Positions 11,501-21,045 of a stretch of DNA of 64,000 nucleotides are shown here, one piece after another. Within the stretch, counting starts at the first letter, position 1; every line of letters begins with the position of its first letter. Under the pieces are notes generated by a model that saw only the letters and a program-made list of their open reading frames with translations, had not been told where the DNA came from and ran no database searches. Position numbers and translations under genes: made by a program. This DNA comes from Ypsolopha sequella (taxonomy: Eukaryota; Arthropoda; Insecta; Lepidoptera; Ypsolophidae), in the NCBI GenBank assembly GCA_934047225.1, contig OW203986.1:25423221-25487220 (forward strand), in the 5' to 3' direction.

Positions 11501-14500
11501 TGATTCTCAATCCGTACCAACTGCGAGTAATAATATTTCTTTATGTAACTTACAGCCTAACTCGCAGCGTAATGAAACATGCCTTTTAGGTACAATTCAA
11601 GTGATCGTGAAAGATTCTAACGGTATGTCTGTCCGTCTACGTGCGCTCTGCGACCCTGCGTCACAATCCAGTTTTTCGACGGTTTCCTGTTGTGAGAAGC
11701 TTAACTTAAAATATGAAAAAATTCCCCGCGCTTTTGTTAAGGGCATCGGCTCCTCATCAAACCCAATTAAGGGTGCGACAAACCTTAAATTGTTTTCACG
11801 ATTTGATGATTCGGTTTCAATTTCGCTTGACACTTATGTAATCGACCGTATTACCGACAACTTACCATCGGTGCAGGTGGATTTGTCTACGCTTTCATAT
11901 TTAAAAGGTATCACACTTGCTGATGAAACCTTTTACTTACCGGGCGAGATTGATATTCTTATCGGTGCATCTTTATTCGCGGATATCTTGTTATCAGGCC
12001 GCGTCTCTGGTCCCCCGGGTACGCCGACGGGATTTCAGACCATCTTCGGTTTTACGCTAATTGGTAATACGCCTGTTTACCAAAATACCGCATGTTCAAT
12101 TTCGTTATGCTCTTATATGGAGATTGAACCGCCAATAGATTTTATTTTACATCAATTTTGGCAATTAGAAGAGGTGCATTGTGAACCTGCTTCTAGTCCC
12201 GCAAATGATGAATGTGAAAAATTATTTATCAACAATGTGTCACGTGACCCCGCTGGTCGCTATTCGGTTTCTTTACCGTTCGCACGGAATCCTAACATAC
12301 TAGGAAACTCGTACCATCACGCAAAAAAGTGTTTTATGTCTCTTGAGCGTAGGTTTGTTTCTAACGCAGATTTACGTTCCGAGTATAACAATATAATAAA
12401 TGAATACCTAACTAAAGGTTACATATCCCCGCTTCATAATGATGACCAATTATCTCTTGGTTATTATATTCCGCATCATCCCGTAGTGCGTGTTGATAAA
12501 TCAACGACAAAGGTGCGTATTTGTATGAATGCCAGTACTAAGACTGACTCCGCTGATGGTACTCGTGTCTCATTAAATGACACGCTGCACACAGGTGCTA
12601 ATTTGCAAAACGATTTGTTTTTAATTTTACTTGACTTCCGCTTGTATGAAATCGCTTTTACCTCGGATATCAAACAAATGTTCTTACAAGTTTTGGTTAA
12701 CGCCGATGATCGCAAATTTCAAAAGTTTTTATACCGCTTTGACACGTGTTCACCGCTTATCGCTTATCAGTTCAATCGCGTCTGCTTTGGACTACGTAGT
12801 AGCCCTTTCCTTGCGATGAGAGTAGTCAGGAAACTCTGTGAGGATGGGAGTTCATCGTACCCGCTCGCCGCTACTGTAGCCGCACGAAACTGTTACATGG
12901 ACGACATCTGCTATAGCACGCCCACCGTGCAGGGCTCCTTACAGCTCAGAGATGAGCTGGTAGGATTGCTTAAGGCCGGTGGCTTTGAGCTCGTCAAGTG
13001 GTCTAGTAACTGTCAACAGTTACTTGATACACTGCCTGATACTCACCGCTTAAATTCTAGTAAGAATTTTGAAGAACAAACTCAAACTCTTAAAGTTCTT
13101 GGCTTACAGTGGTCGCCTGATTCTGACGAGTTCTCTTTTACTGTATCGCTAGATAGTCGCCCATGTACTAAACGCAATGTTTTGTCCGTGATAGCACGTC
13201 AGTACGACGTCCTCGGCTTTACCGCTCCTGTGATCTTGTACGCAAAATTACTCTTGCAGAAAATCTGTATTTTAAAATTAGACTGGGATGAAACACTACC
13301 CTCTGATATTGCGCAGATTTGGCAAAACTATTTGAAGGAGCTACCTGTTTTGCGGGATTTACGTATTAAACGCCACTTAGACGTGTTCCAAAATTCGAAA
13401 ATTTCGATAATATCATTTGCAGACGCAAGTGAACGTGGATACGGATGTGTCGTATATATTAGAGTACAAGATGACTCAGACACTTGCACTAGCATTCGGC
13501 TGGTATGCGCAAAGTCAAAAGTCTGTCCGCTCAAGACCGTCAGTGTCGCCCGCCTTGAGCTTTGTGCCTCGTTACTCATGTCGAAATTAACTCGTCGTGT
13601 AGTTGACGCTTATAAAATACGTCACAATATTGAACGTATTTACTGTTTTACCGATTCTATGGTAACTTTACACTGGATACATTCCTCACCGCACAGGTTT
13701 AAAACCTTTGTCGCGACGCGTATAACAAAAATAATATCCGCTATTCCCGCTGAATGTTTTTACCATACAGCTGGTTCTCAAAACCCGAGCGACTGTCTTT
13801 CCCGTGGTCTCACTCCCACGCAGTTGATGAGTCACCCGCTCTGGTTCACTGGACCTGCTTGGCTTTATCTGGACGCTAAAGAGTGGCCAATCAAAACAAT
13901 AGAATCAGCTTCTATTGAAGAAAACTTGCCGGAATCAAAAACAATTTCTCTTCCCGCTTTTAGTAATGAAGAACCGCATCCACTTCTTTCTCTTTCGGAA
14001 AGAATTTCGTCATGGCTTGTGCTTTTACACACAATCATTTACATCTACCGATTTTTACGTATTTTACCGCGCTCTAATATTTTTACCGCTACCGATATGG
14101 ATTTCGCTGAAGTTGCATTGATTAAAGCTCTTCAAGCATTTTATTTTCTTGATGAAATAAAAAGATTAAAGTCAAATAAACTTTGTTCTCCCGCTTTAAA
14201 TCGACTATCGCCATTTTTAGATAAAAATGGATTGTTACGCGTTGGTGGTCGACTTCGCAACACAGACATGACGTTCGATCAACAACACCCTGTGTTGTTA
14301 CCTCGTAAAAATCATATTGTCGAATTGATTATCATTCATTATCATCGCAAAAATTGTCACACTGGACCAGTGGCTTTAATGTCAATAATCCGCCAAAAAT
14401 TTTGGATACTTTCCTGTCGAAATATTGTTCGTCGCGTAATACATAGCTGCAATTATTGTTTTAAGGCGAAGCCGAGACAAACCTTCCCTTTCATGGCAGA

Positions 14501-17500
14501 TTTACCATCATGCCGCGTTAATGAGGCTAAAGCTTTTGTCCACTGCGCTGTGGATTATTGTGGTCCTATCAGTATCACTCCGTATCGAAAACGTGGAGTC
14601 CGTCCCGTCAAATGTTACCTCTGCATATTTGTATGCCTGGTGACTCGTGCAGTTCACGTTGAATTGGCAACTGATCTTAGCACGAACACTTTTCTTTCCG
14701 CGTTCAAACGTTTTTTATCTAGACGTGGAGCAGTGTCTTTCGTATATTCAGATAATGCTACGAACTTTGTAGGCGCTAGAAATGCCCTCTCAGAAATTTA
14801 CAATTTGACAAACTCCGAAGAATTTAAAACGTCTTTCGCGAATGAACTTGCCGATCATAGAATACAATGGAAATTTAATATTCCACGTAGCCCACATTTT
14901 GGGGGACATTATGAGATATATGTCAAAGGATTTAAGACGCATTTGCATAGAGTAGTAGGTACTCAACTGTTGACCTACGAAGAATTATTAACTGTAGTTA
15001 CGCAAATAGAATGTGTCATAAATTCTCGTCCGCTTACGCTGCTGAGTGAAGATCCATCTGAACTTAGCGCGTTAACTCCTGCACATTTTCTGATGTCAAC
15101 TCCTTTAAAAGAATTACCCGCTTGTAAGGTGGCTGATGAGCCAGTTAATTTATTACGTCGCTACGCGTTGCTTGATCAAATGGTAGAATCGTTCGCAAGG
15201 CGATGGAAGAATGATTATCTCCATCTTCTCCAGTCTAGAGGAAAATGGAATACACCTTCCAACCCAATCAAAATTGGATCTGTTGTCGTTGTAGTTACCG
15301 ATAACACTCCACCGCTTCAATGGCCGCTCGGTGTTATTGTAGCTGTATACCCTGGCAAAGATAATGTCATTAGGGTAGCTTCTGTCAAAACGACGACAGG
15401 TGTTTACAAACGACCTGTCGTGCGTCTTTGCCCTCTCCCATCTCAATAACTCCTTTCTTTGCCCCCGCTTCAAAATTTCGTTATTCTCTGTCTTATTTTT
15501 ACTTTTCTATTCTTATTTTAAAACCAATGGTTTTAACGCCGGGGGCAAATGTTCGCGCCACTTCTTGTGGCTCTCATACTGCGGGGTAGTTGTGAATTAA
15601 TATTTTCAACTGTCATTTTCGCTGCATCTCCACCCGCTTAGTTTTGGACGCAAATCAAGCAGTCGTCAATCAGAAGCCTTTCACGCCGGAGGTCTACGCT
15701 GATTGCCATTCGACTAGGTCCTACCTAGACCCTACCGCCCGCCATTTTGAGATCGCACCCGCTGTGCGCCTCATTTTCATCTATTACTATTACGAAGAAG
15801 ATTAGCCGAGAAGAGCGCAACCAGGCACGAAGAGGAAGAAGAAAACCATCTTGGAGAACACCAGAGACTTGGTGGCTCAGGCGAAGCGTGGTTTGTGGTG
15901 CATGCAGCTCCTTCCCAAGGTCAGATCTTTCATCTTCACCAATTTTCTCTTCACTTCCCGCTATTTTTAAAACCTATGGTGATACAAAGCACTGCCGTCA
16001 CATCGCGTGCTCAATCTTCAAGAGATCTATTTATGTCAGTTTCAAATGTGACTTTATTTTTACAATGTATGGCCAGATAGTGTCATCAGCAAAAATATTG
16101 CAATGATTATTAATATGTTTACAGTGGTGTCTATTCTCAAGATAAATTTACAGCTGTACCATCTAATTCAGTATGTTAGACACATTGGGCACTAATATTA
16201 ATTATACACTAATCGCTATCCAAACTTCACATCATAAAGAGTTTTGTCAATCAAAATTTATACTTGCGATTGTCAGTACTTAGTGAAACTTGAAACACAT
16301 CTTGAGTTAAAAGCACTTGTACAGTATAGTTTCACTTTATTTATGTAATATGTAATATTTCACTTTATTTCCTAAAGGAAAAGCTTAGGACTTGCCTATA
16401 AATGCTCAATTCATAATAGATAGGTACACATTAATATATCACAATATTAACATTATATCATTGCAGTATAGAAACGCAGAGAGAAAAGTAAATCTGGATG
16501 TGAGGAGCTCTGAACCGGGACCTCTGACCGAGCTCCTCACATCCAGATTTACTTTTCTCTCTGCGTTTCTATACTGCAGTGATATAATGTTAATTTATAT
16601 CTCCTTGCGGTGGATAAATGGCCAAGTGTTCAAACATAGAAATTTATTTCTGTCATAGTTACAAATGTTTCCAACAGTGGCGAAATTTTTCATGTTTTTA
16701 TTTTTCGGCAAATTAGAAATTAATTTGAAACCTGTCCATTTTCACCAGGTAATAGTAGATTACCTTCTTGAAGAAATATGAATCAATGACACTTACCGAT
16801 GTGAATGTACCCAAAGACAAAGGGAACATTTTCCATCCAGTAATAGACAATGGCTGGTTGAGTCTCTCAACGAGAAAACGCAAATTTTTCTTGAATATTC
16901 GTGACTTAGAGGTCCAATCACTGCTGTACACGGCGATGGAGAGATCGCTGCTCTACAATTGTATACAGTCTATTAAATAACTCTTTCACCCTAATATAAA
17001 AAAAACTGGTCAATATTGTGGATGATAAATTAAATTTTGTCATTTTCGTTTGTGAATTTCTCGATCGCTTTATTTTTCCTGTAATCTTTACGTAAACACA
17101 TATTACCATGATTTTTTTTTCATATTTTTCGGTCCACCAGTTTTGGAGATAAGGTGGGGACATACATTTTTAATGGTTTTTCAAATATTTCTCGAAATAG
17201 ATGCAATTAAATATAACCAAACTATAAATTTTTACAATCAAATTTCTATTACCTACACTACAATTTGATACCCGTATTATATTTTTAGAAAATATTTTTT
17301 TATTTTATTTTGCTTCTTTTTTTATATTTCTCGTTAGTGCTCAATTTTTTTAAAACTGGCTATAGTTTTTCTATAATTGGCTGATTATGATCTATAATTG
17401 AAAATTTTTTCATGTTTTACGGTTTACTAGTTTCGGAAATAAGGGGTGGGGATACAATATTTCTGTGGTTTTTAAAGATTTCTCGAAACCAGTGCCAGTA

Positions 17501-19771
17501 AATATAGTAAGAGTAACTTCATATTTTTACATAATTTGATATCTTTATTGCATTTTGAGGATAATATATTTTATTTTTCTTACTTTTGTTTTGGAAATTT
17601 TGGAACAATTTCAAATTTTTAATAACTTTTTTTACACCCTGATATGTGGGAAAATTAATGCTATTTTTAACGGTGCTATAGTTATGAGGCTGCGATATAC
17701 GAACGGACGGACGGACAACGGAGTCTCACCATAAAGGTTCCTTTAGTACCTTTAAGGTACTATGGAACCCTCAAAACAAAACGAGTAAAGCGCTTGCCCC
17801 ATAACAGTGTCCGGGCCAGGCTGTGATTTTGCTGAGGACTTCTGAACAAATAGGAATTATGTTAAAGTTCTTGCGTCATTACTCGTTCCCAAATGCACCA
17901 CTTATTATTGTATTCCTTATTTTTGAATAAAAAGCATTAAATAAATTGTGTTCGTCAATTCGTTACGTTGTAAATGATCCTGCACAAAAATCGTTGTGCA
18001 GTATCATTAACGAAGTTATATATAAAAAAATAAAAAAACTTTGCTAGAAAAACTTAACTAACATTAAAGTATTGTCGTGTAATGCCAACAAAAGGCCACA
18101 AATCGTATTGATTCAATACTCTGTTTTAAAAAATAGAGCAAATTATAAAAAGTTGTGCGTTTTTGATAGATCACATTATGACAGGACTCTGGCTTTTAAT
18201 ATCAAATGGTGCCACAATAGGCACTTGAATTTTACAAATTTATGAAATCTATAATTTCGATTTTGGAAAGGGGCATAAGGTTCTTGTGTTATCAGCATCA
18301 GGAAGGCGCGCTCGCGCTTATTAGAGTATGGCAAAGTTAATATGGCAAATACCTTGACCATGAGTTGAGTTCCAAACCAAGAAGGCACTAATATTTGGAC
18401 AGTCATAATAAACATGTAGGCTCCAAGAAAAACGTAATAATCCATTGTTGCTGGCTGAAAAAAAAAAAAAAAAAACGGTGAATTGTATGCCAACTCAGAT
18501 AACATAACCATTAAAAAGGTCAGAGTCATGTTGTATTGTACAATGTACAGTTCACCTGCAGTTCAGCTACCTCACGTATATTAAACGATTTGAACAGCTA
18601 AGACGTAAGAGTTGTCATTAGTCTTAACTATGGTGGTACTAATACAATATTCTGCAAGTGAACCTATTCACTTGCAGAATATTATATTAGTACCATCATT
18701 GTTTGTAGGATCTGACGGATAAATATACTTAGAAACGAAACCAGGAGATTTATTGAAATCTGGATAACAAACAATCATTAGTAAAATAAAAAACTAAATC
18801 AATATTTTTACTTACCAAAGTAAATCTAAATAAACAAACACATATGACACATGAAGCCACACCAAACTGAACAAATAAAGTTATCATAAACACCTCTTCA
18901 ACAAGTTGACAAAACCTGAAAAATTGTAAGTTATTTTAAGTAGTGTTAGTATGTTTAATAAACGTTAAATTTAAAGTACGGTGTACACTTACTTCGCAAC
19001 TTTGTCAAAATGAATGATGATTTTATTTAATTCCTGAACAAAATAAACATTTTCATTTGGATTCACTATATTTCCAGACTCAATGGTAACATCTTGTCTT
19101 ATTATAACATCACCAACTTTCCTTAATTTATCATCGAGGATATCCAATTGTGCTATTATCAAAATAATCAAGCCCAGGAGAAAAGTATCTACGTTTACGT
19201 TAATAAGCATCAGGAAATGCATACCAATAGTCTGGTATAAATAAAGTGGAAACATATATCTCTCTCTGAAGCTTGAACTTAGAAACGTGTAGGAACAAAA
19301 GGGCAAATACAAATCTTCTCCAAACACAATATGAACTAAGAAAAAGGCGAACATTTGAGTCAAGTTTGAAATATACGAAACTACCGCTACTATTTTCCAA
19401 TACTTAACATTAAATTTCTTCGCGTTGTTAATAATTTGAATGCCAACTTTGGAGTCAGATTGAAACGTATCACTTTCTAGGGTATCAAGTATTAATAATA
19501 TTTCATGTCTCATCAATACGAAAGTTAGAGCTTTAGTAACAACTGTTATTTCATTAAAATAAAATATCAACTCTTCTATAAAAAGTTCCATTTGACCTGG
19601 AATATACCAAAGATTTATAGTTGCCAGAAAAGTGTAAATTAAAACAAATATCGCTATGAAACATCTAGAGTAAATTTTATAGTAATTGCTCATCTTGCCA
19701 GGGTACAGTCCAAGGAACTTCCATAATTTCATGTTCAGAAGAAAACAGTCTATCTGACGATACGGCTTCAT
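8483..19771 (-). CDS. OR-A: insect odorant receptor (7tm_6 family), five exons, 401 aa
   Basis: Insect odorant receptors are inverted seven-transmembrane proteins that form ligand-gated cation channels with the co-receptor Orco in sensory neurons. I assembled coding exons 19771-18993, 18915-18816, 18454-18353, 16952-16797 and 8551-8483. All introns are GT-AG, phases fit (2, 0, 0, 0) and the joined frame is open for 401 residues, close to the usual length of about 400. Hydrophobic segments fall near residues 37-57, 66-88, 127-150, 178-207, 267-292, 300-323 and 373-396. Family hallmarks are the loop before TM5 ([14 protein letters not shown]), PSWFGTQL at the end of TM6, SSDW in exon 4, and [12 protein letters not shown] at the C terminus. 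The start ATG is conserved in OR-B. An AATAAA overlaps the stop codon. Intron 4 is 8.2 kb because it contains the BEL element. The ligand cannot be inferred. No lesion was seen. Confidence 0.9.
9181..9644 (+). repeat. 5' LTR of the BEL element
   Basis: 464 bp, TGTTCGCGCC...GTGCTCA. It should hold promoter and polyadenylation signals, but I see no clear TATA box or AATAAA in it. Confidence 0.95.
9650..9667 (+). promoter_or_regulatory. Primer-binding site, resembles complement of tRNA-Tyr 3' end
   Basis: TGGCCATTCGAGCCGG follows the LTR after five T residues. From memory, animal tRNA-Tyr ends CCGGCTCGAAGGACCA, giving two mismatches over 16 bases. The tRNA identity is an inference. Confidence 0.55.
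10131..15449 (+). CDS. BEL/Pao Gag-Pol polyprotein, 1772 aa, intact
   Basis: A single uninterrupted frame. I start it at the ATG at 10131; the frame is open upstream but without an ATG. In order: Gag with the DUF1759-type region (MWPTFYETF, about residue 147); cysteine/histidine zinc-knuckle motifs (about 345-415, including CRHCNCKHHSMLC); retroviral-type aspartic protease with CDPASQ (catalytic Asp 508); reverse transcriptase with first Asp in TSDIKQMF (846) and YMDD (922-925); RNase H beginning FADASERGYGC (about 1094); integrase HHCC zinc domain (about 1400-1445) and DDE core with VDYCGPI, SDNATNF and HYEIYVKG (about 1475, 1541, 1593); then a C-terminal DUF5641-like segment. No stop or frameshift was seen. 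DPASQ replaces the usual D-S/T-G, as in some BEL proteases. The 486-bp leader from 9645 has no supported gene. Confidence 0.95.
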   Translation: MPNSAEAAKLKMSYSLKKLKNKRQELFNRLQRVYDFSKTALEDVSSAELFMANVETLDTVRSEIHVIIDEINDTEVLINPNFEPNYQSWSAFEDLYSHCKYINRKLSHSSKSADSKVKAPLDMECPKKPTIKLPKLELVGFSGEATMWPTFYETFKTTIHDNPDLTDNERVQYLMGKLSGRALSICSGITPNATNYDIIWKTLVSTFQDSRSLATTYLDQMFEFRPLTTASSKNLDLFLDKFCSAVSCLKSLNIKDLSDFILMYLALKKLDVETARSFEMFKRGSDLPHYDELISFLREQTKILNRTAPAITAPAPNRSANNNNNKTGYSTKSTHAFVSASTNNNCCPLCKQLKHYNLYKCPEFVKLDIEKRFQFIKSNNGCTNCLSITHNNSACKSSYNCRHCNCKHHSMLCRKQNVMNTHTALGQNITVSPRTHTQSSRMVDPAVSATNTEHMTNDSQSVPTASNNISLCNLQPNSQRNETCLLGTIQVIVKDSNGMSVRLRALCDPASQSSFSTVSCCEKLNLKYEKIPRAFVKGIGSSSNPIKGATNLKLFSRFDDSVSISLDTYVIDRITDNLPSVQVDLSTLSYLKGITLADETFYLPGEIDILIGASLFADILLSGRVSGPPGTPTGFQTIFGFTLIGNTPVYQNTACSISLCSYMEIEPPIDFILHQFWQLEEVHCEPASSPANDECEKLFINNVSRDPAGRYSVSLPFARNPNILGNSYHHAKKCFMSLERRFVSNADLRSEYNNIINEYLTKGYISPLHNDDQLSLGYYIPHHPVVRVDKSTTKVRICMNASTKTDSADGTRVSLNDTLHTGANLQNDLFLILLDFRLYEIAFTSDIKQMFLQVLVNADDRKFQKFLYRFDTCSPLIAYQFNRVCFGLRSSPFLAMRVVRKLCEDGSSSYPLAATVAARNCYMDDICYSTPTVQGSLQLRDELVGLLKAGGFELVKWSSNCQQLLDTLPDTHRLNSSKNFEEQTQTLKVLGLQWSPDSDEFSFTVSLDSRPCTKRNVLSVIARQYDVLGFTAPVILYAKLLLQKICILKLDWDETLPSDIAQIWQNYLKELPVLRDLRIKRHLDVFQNSKISIISFADASERGYGCVVYIRVQDDSDTCTSIRLVCAKSKVCPLKTVSVARLELCASLLMSKLTRRVVDAYKIRHNIERIYCFTDSMVTLHWIHSSPHRFKTFVATRITKIISAIPAECFYHTAGSQNPSDCLSRGLTPTQLMSHPLWFTGPAWLYLDAKEWPIKTIESASIEENLPESKTISLPAFSNEEPHPLLSLSERISSWLVLLHTIIYIYRFLRILPRSNIFTATDMDFAEVALIKALQAFYFLDEIKRLKSNKLCSPALNRLSPFLDKNGLLRVGGRLRNTDMTFDQQHPVLLPRKNHIVELIIIHYHRKNCHTGPVALMSIIRQKFWILSCRNIVRRVIHSCNYCFKAKPRQTFPFMADLPSCRVNEAKAFVHCAVDYCGPISITPYRKRGVRPVKCYLCIFVCLVTRAVHVELATDLSTNTFLSAFKRFLSRRGAVSFVYSDNATNFVGARNALSEIYNLTNSEEFKTSFANELADHRIQWKFNIPRSPHFGGHYEIYVKGFKTHLHRVVGTQLLTYEELLTVVTQIECVINSRPLTLLSEDPSELSALTPAHFLMSTPLKELPACKVADEPVNLLRRYALLDQMVESFARRWKNDYLHLLQSRGKWNTPSNPIKIGSVVVVVTDNTPPLQWPLGVIVAVYPGKDNVIRVASVKTTTGVYKRPVVRLCPLPSQ
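15538..15549 (+). promoter_or_regulatory. Polypurine tract of the BEL element
   Basis: GCCGGGGGCAAA abuts the 3' LTR, the expected place for plus-strand priming. The purine run is short. Confidence 0.6.
15550..16013 (+). repeat. 3' LTR of the BEL element
   Basis: 464 bp, same sequence as the 5' LTR by eye, followed directly by the ATCTT duplication. Confidence 0.95.
16258..16370 (+). repeat. Third copy of the CTTGCGATTGTC repeat
   Basis: TTATACTTGCGATTGTCAGT and GTTAAAAGCACTTGTAC match, reverse-complemented, the right arm and flank of the 2135-2282 foldback, and resemble 3425-3510. It lies in OR-A intron 4 between the BEL element and exon 4. Confidence 0.65.
16447..16593. repeat. Near-perfect 64-bp-arm hairpin in OR-A intron 4
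   Basis: Left arm 16447-16510 and right arm 16530-16593 are reverse complements with one mismatch seen (ATCATTGCAG versus CTGCAGTGAT); the loop is 19 bases. U2 has no hairpin at the equivalent place (about 35020). Confidence 0.9.
16797..16952 (-). CDS. OR-A exon 4
   Basis: Between acceptor TTGTAG and donor TCG|GTAAGTG, 156 bp encode [13 protein letters not shown], then [17 protein letters not shown] and KMFPLSLGTFTS. This matches the intracellular loop 3 and start of TM7 in insect ORs. Phase 0 at both ends. Confidence 0.9.
17003..17775 (-). repeat. Dispersed lepidopteran element inserted in OR-A intron 3
   Basis: In reverse complement it matches 28104-28880 (TTATCTCCAAAACTGGTG, TTACGTAAAGATTACAG, CCGTTGTCCGTCCG). 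The flanks AACTCTTTCACCCTAATATA and AGCGCTTGCCCCATAACAG are nearly adjacent in U2 at 35702-35760, so this copy inserted in U1 only. Confidence 0.75.
18353..18454 (-). CDS. OR-A exon 3 (TM6)
   Basis: The acceptor is a long T-run then CAG; the first residues are [11 protein letters not shown] and the last are PSWFGTQLMVK before the donor GTATTTG. The exon is 102 bp, phase 0 at both ends. The donor is weaker than the GTAAGT of the other introns but is shared with OR-B. Confidence 0.87.
18634..18695. repeat. Hairpin in OR-A intron 2
   Basis: Two 29-bp arms (left 18634-18662, right 18667-18695) around ATTCTGCAAGTGAA / TTCACTTGCAGAAT with a 4-base loop. In U2 the related intron sequence has only one arm. 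Confidence 0.75.
18816..18915 (-). CDS. OR-A exon 2 (TM5 region)
   Basis: The acceptor TTTTTCAG precedes GTTTTGTCAACTTG, and the donor TTTG|GTAAGT follows. The 100 bp encode [16 protein letters not shown] and the rest of TM5, ending in phase 0. It is base-for-base identical to exon 2 of OR-B. Intron 1 is only 77 bp. Confidence 0.9.
18993..19771 (-). CDS. OR-A exon 1 (residues 1-260)
   Basis: It runs from ATG ([12 protein letters not shown]) through TM1-TM4 and the second intracellular loop to the donor AA|GTAAGTG. The exon ends after two bases of codon 260. Reading on would give a stop right after the donor, so splicing here is required. It differs from OR-B at 25 of 260 residues, 22 of them in the first 165. 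Confidence 0.9.
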
Positions 19772-19852
19772 TATTTTAGAAATATACTCTGGTTAAGGTT
19801 TATTCATTATCAATCATCTTCGACTGTTTTTCATCAACTGGTTTCACACCTC
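19772..19852 (-). other. Probable 5' UTR segment of OR-A with upstream splice acceptor
   Basis: About 80 bp upstream of the ATG are conserved with OR-B up to a TATTACAG|GAG acceptor. In OR-B the same position reads TTTTTACAG|GAG. Conservation falls off beyond it. The inferred reading is a noncoding first exon further upstream, which I could not locate. Confidence 0.45.
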
Positions 19853-20269
19853 CTGTAATACGAATATATTAGAAAAGTTTTTTGTAATTATCTTTTGGTA
19901 TTTTGTTCTTGTAAAAATAATTTGTAACTTCCTTAAATTTAAAGTCCTAAAAGTTACTAAAACAATCAATAATCAGCCTGATCATTACGAATATATTACC
20001 ATATTTAGGTTTAACTTTACAGTTTACAAAATAAAACAATTATCTTTACTCCACTTTATATATAATTAGATAAAATATCTCTCATCTGACACAATAAACG
20101 AAAAGTCTGTCATGCATACATAAAACCAGTCTTTAGCAAAAATGCTGATATCTTCAATATAATTATAACTAAATAGCTAACAATCTGTATACACATTCTT
20201 TTAAAGCTAAGTAATCACAGTGAATTTTTTCAATTTAATTTTTAATTTAAGAAGATTAACTCTGATTGC

Positions 20270-20420
20270 TTATTTTAATAATTCAAATTCAAATTCAAAT
20301 AGTTTATTTTGCAAAGAAGGTATATATAATACACTTTTTACACGTCAAATTTAATCTACTAAAAATATATGTAATAAAATAATAAATGTACATGAACTAA
20401 ATTAAAGGTTTATTTAATTT
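20270..20420 (-). mobile_element. 3' end of a minus-strand LINE
   Basis: Tandem ATTCAA units followed by AGTTTATTTTGCAAAG look like the inverted 3' tail of a non-LTR element. No coding remnant was seen. Confidence 0.45.
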
Positions 20421-20468
20421 TTGTAGCAATGTATATACGATTAAAATTATATGTAAAATATTATTATA

Positions 20469-21045
20469 CAAGGTGAAATTCAATCAACCGCCCGAAACCA
20501 TACCGGCCAGGGACCAGGAACAAGGTTCAATGATCACCAACCGAGCCCCCAGCACGAATCCAGGCGGCCGACCAAATCACATCCTATGTACTACATACTA
20601 ATAGGTTACATATATAAATACATGCCTACCTCCGTCCATTCGATAAGTCTTGCTAAGAAGAAGGGCAAGAAACTTAGAAAGATCATGTCTTTTTTTAACA
20701 TAATAAATACATTTAACATAAAAACAATAGTTGAGCAACAGCCTAACAAAAGCCGGACAGGCGAGATTTGTATATATTTGGCTAAAGCCGGACACCTGGT
20801 AACCCTTGACCCGATTAGTGTTCAGGAATAATGTTAAATGTCCCTACAAGTAAAATCTTAAAAAAAATATTTACTACCGTACTGCCTATATTAGGGATTG
20901 TAGGTATTTGAACTAGTCCAGTTCGTATAGGAATTTTTTTTTTTACGAAATCGATTAAAAGAATAATTAATCGTTGTTCCTGAGAGTTCCTGAAAACCGA
21001 GTCTCCAGTATGAATTCGGGCGGTAGATTAAATTTCACCTTCTTA
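20469..21045. mobile_element. Inverted-repeat element, copy 1 of 3
   Basis: It begins AAGGTGAAATTCAATCAACC and ends GGTAGATTAAATTTCACCTT; internal CCGCCCGAA and GAATTCGGGCGG flank both arms. Related copies: 42529-42773 (equivalent position in U2, so older than the duplication) and 46603-46870. This copy contains an extra right-terminus-like piece near 20530-20575, as if two elements are nested. Confidence 0.7.

Larger units (their letters stand above)
9181..16013 (+). mobile_element. Complete BEL/Pao LTR retrotransposon in OR-A intron 4
   Basis: Two 464-bp LTRs (9181-9644 and 15550-16013) start TG, end CA and show no difference in a base-by-base reading. The 5-bp target duplication ATCTT lies at 9176-9180 and 16014-16018. 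Internally there is a PBS just after the 5' LTR, one long Gag-Pol frame and a purine-rich tract abutting the 3' LTR. No env frame is present. The element is antisense to OR-A. The paralogous site in U2 (around 34285) reads TATAATATCTTCAAGAG, an uninterrupted empty site. Identical LTRs plus an intact frame indicate a very recent insertion, possibly still polymorphic. Confidence 0.97.

Noticed and set aside
16768..16980. Plus-strand open frame opposite OR exon 4, conserved at 35489-35716
   Set aside because: Conservation is explained by the OR exon on the other strand.
18180..18352. Extension of OR-A exon 3 past its GTATTTG donor
   Set aside because: The read-through diverges sharply between OR-A and OR-B and does not resemble OR sequence, whereas exon 4 joins exactly.
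18700..18762. Possible extra OR exon after TTATCCAG in intron 2
   Set aside because: The frame is not kept in OR-A and OR-B (stops in both), and exon 2 joins exon 3 in phase without it.
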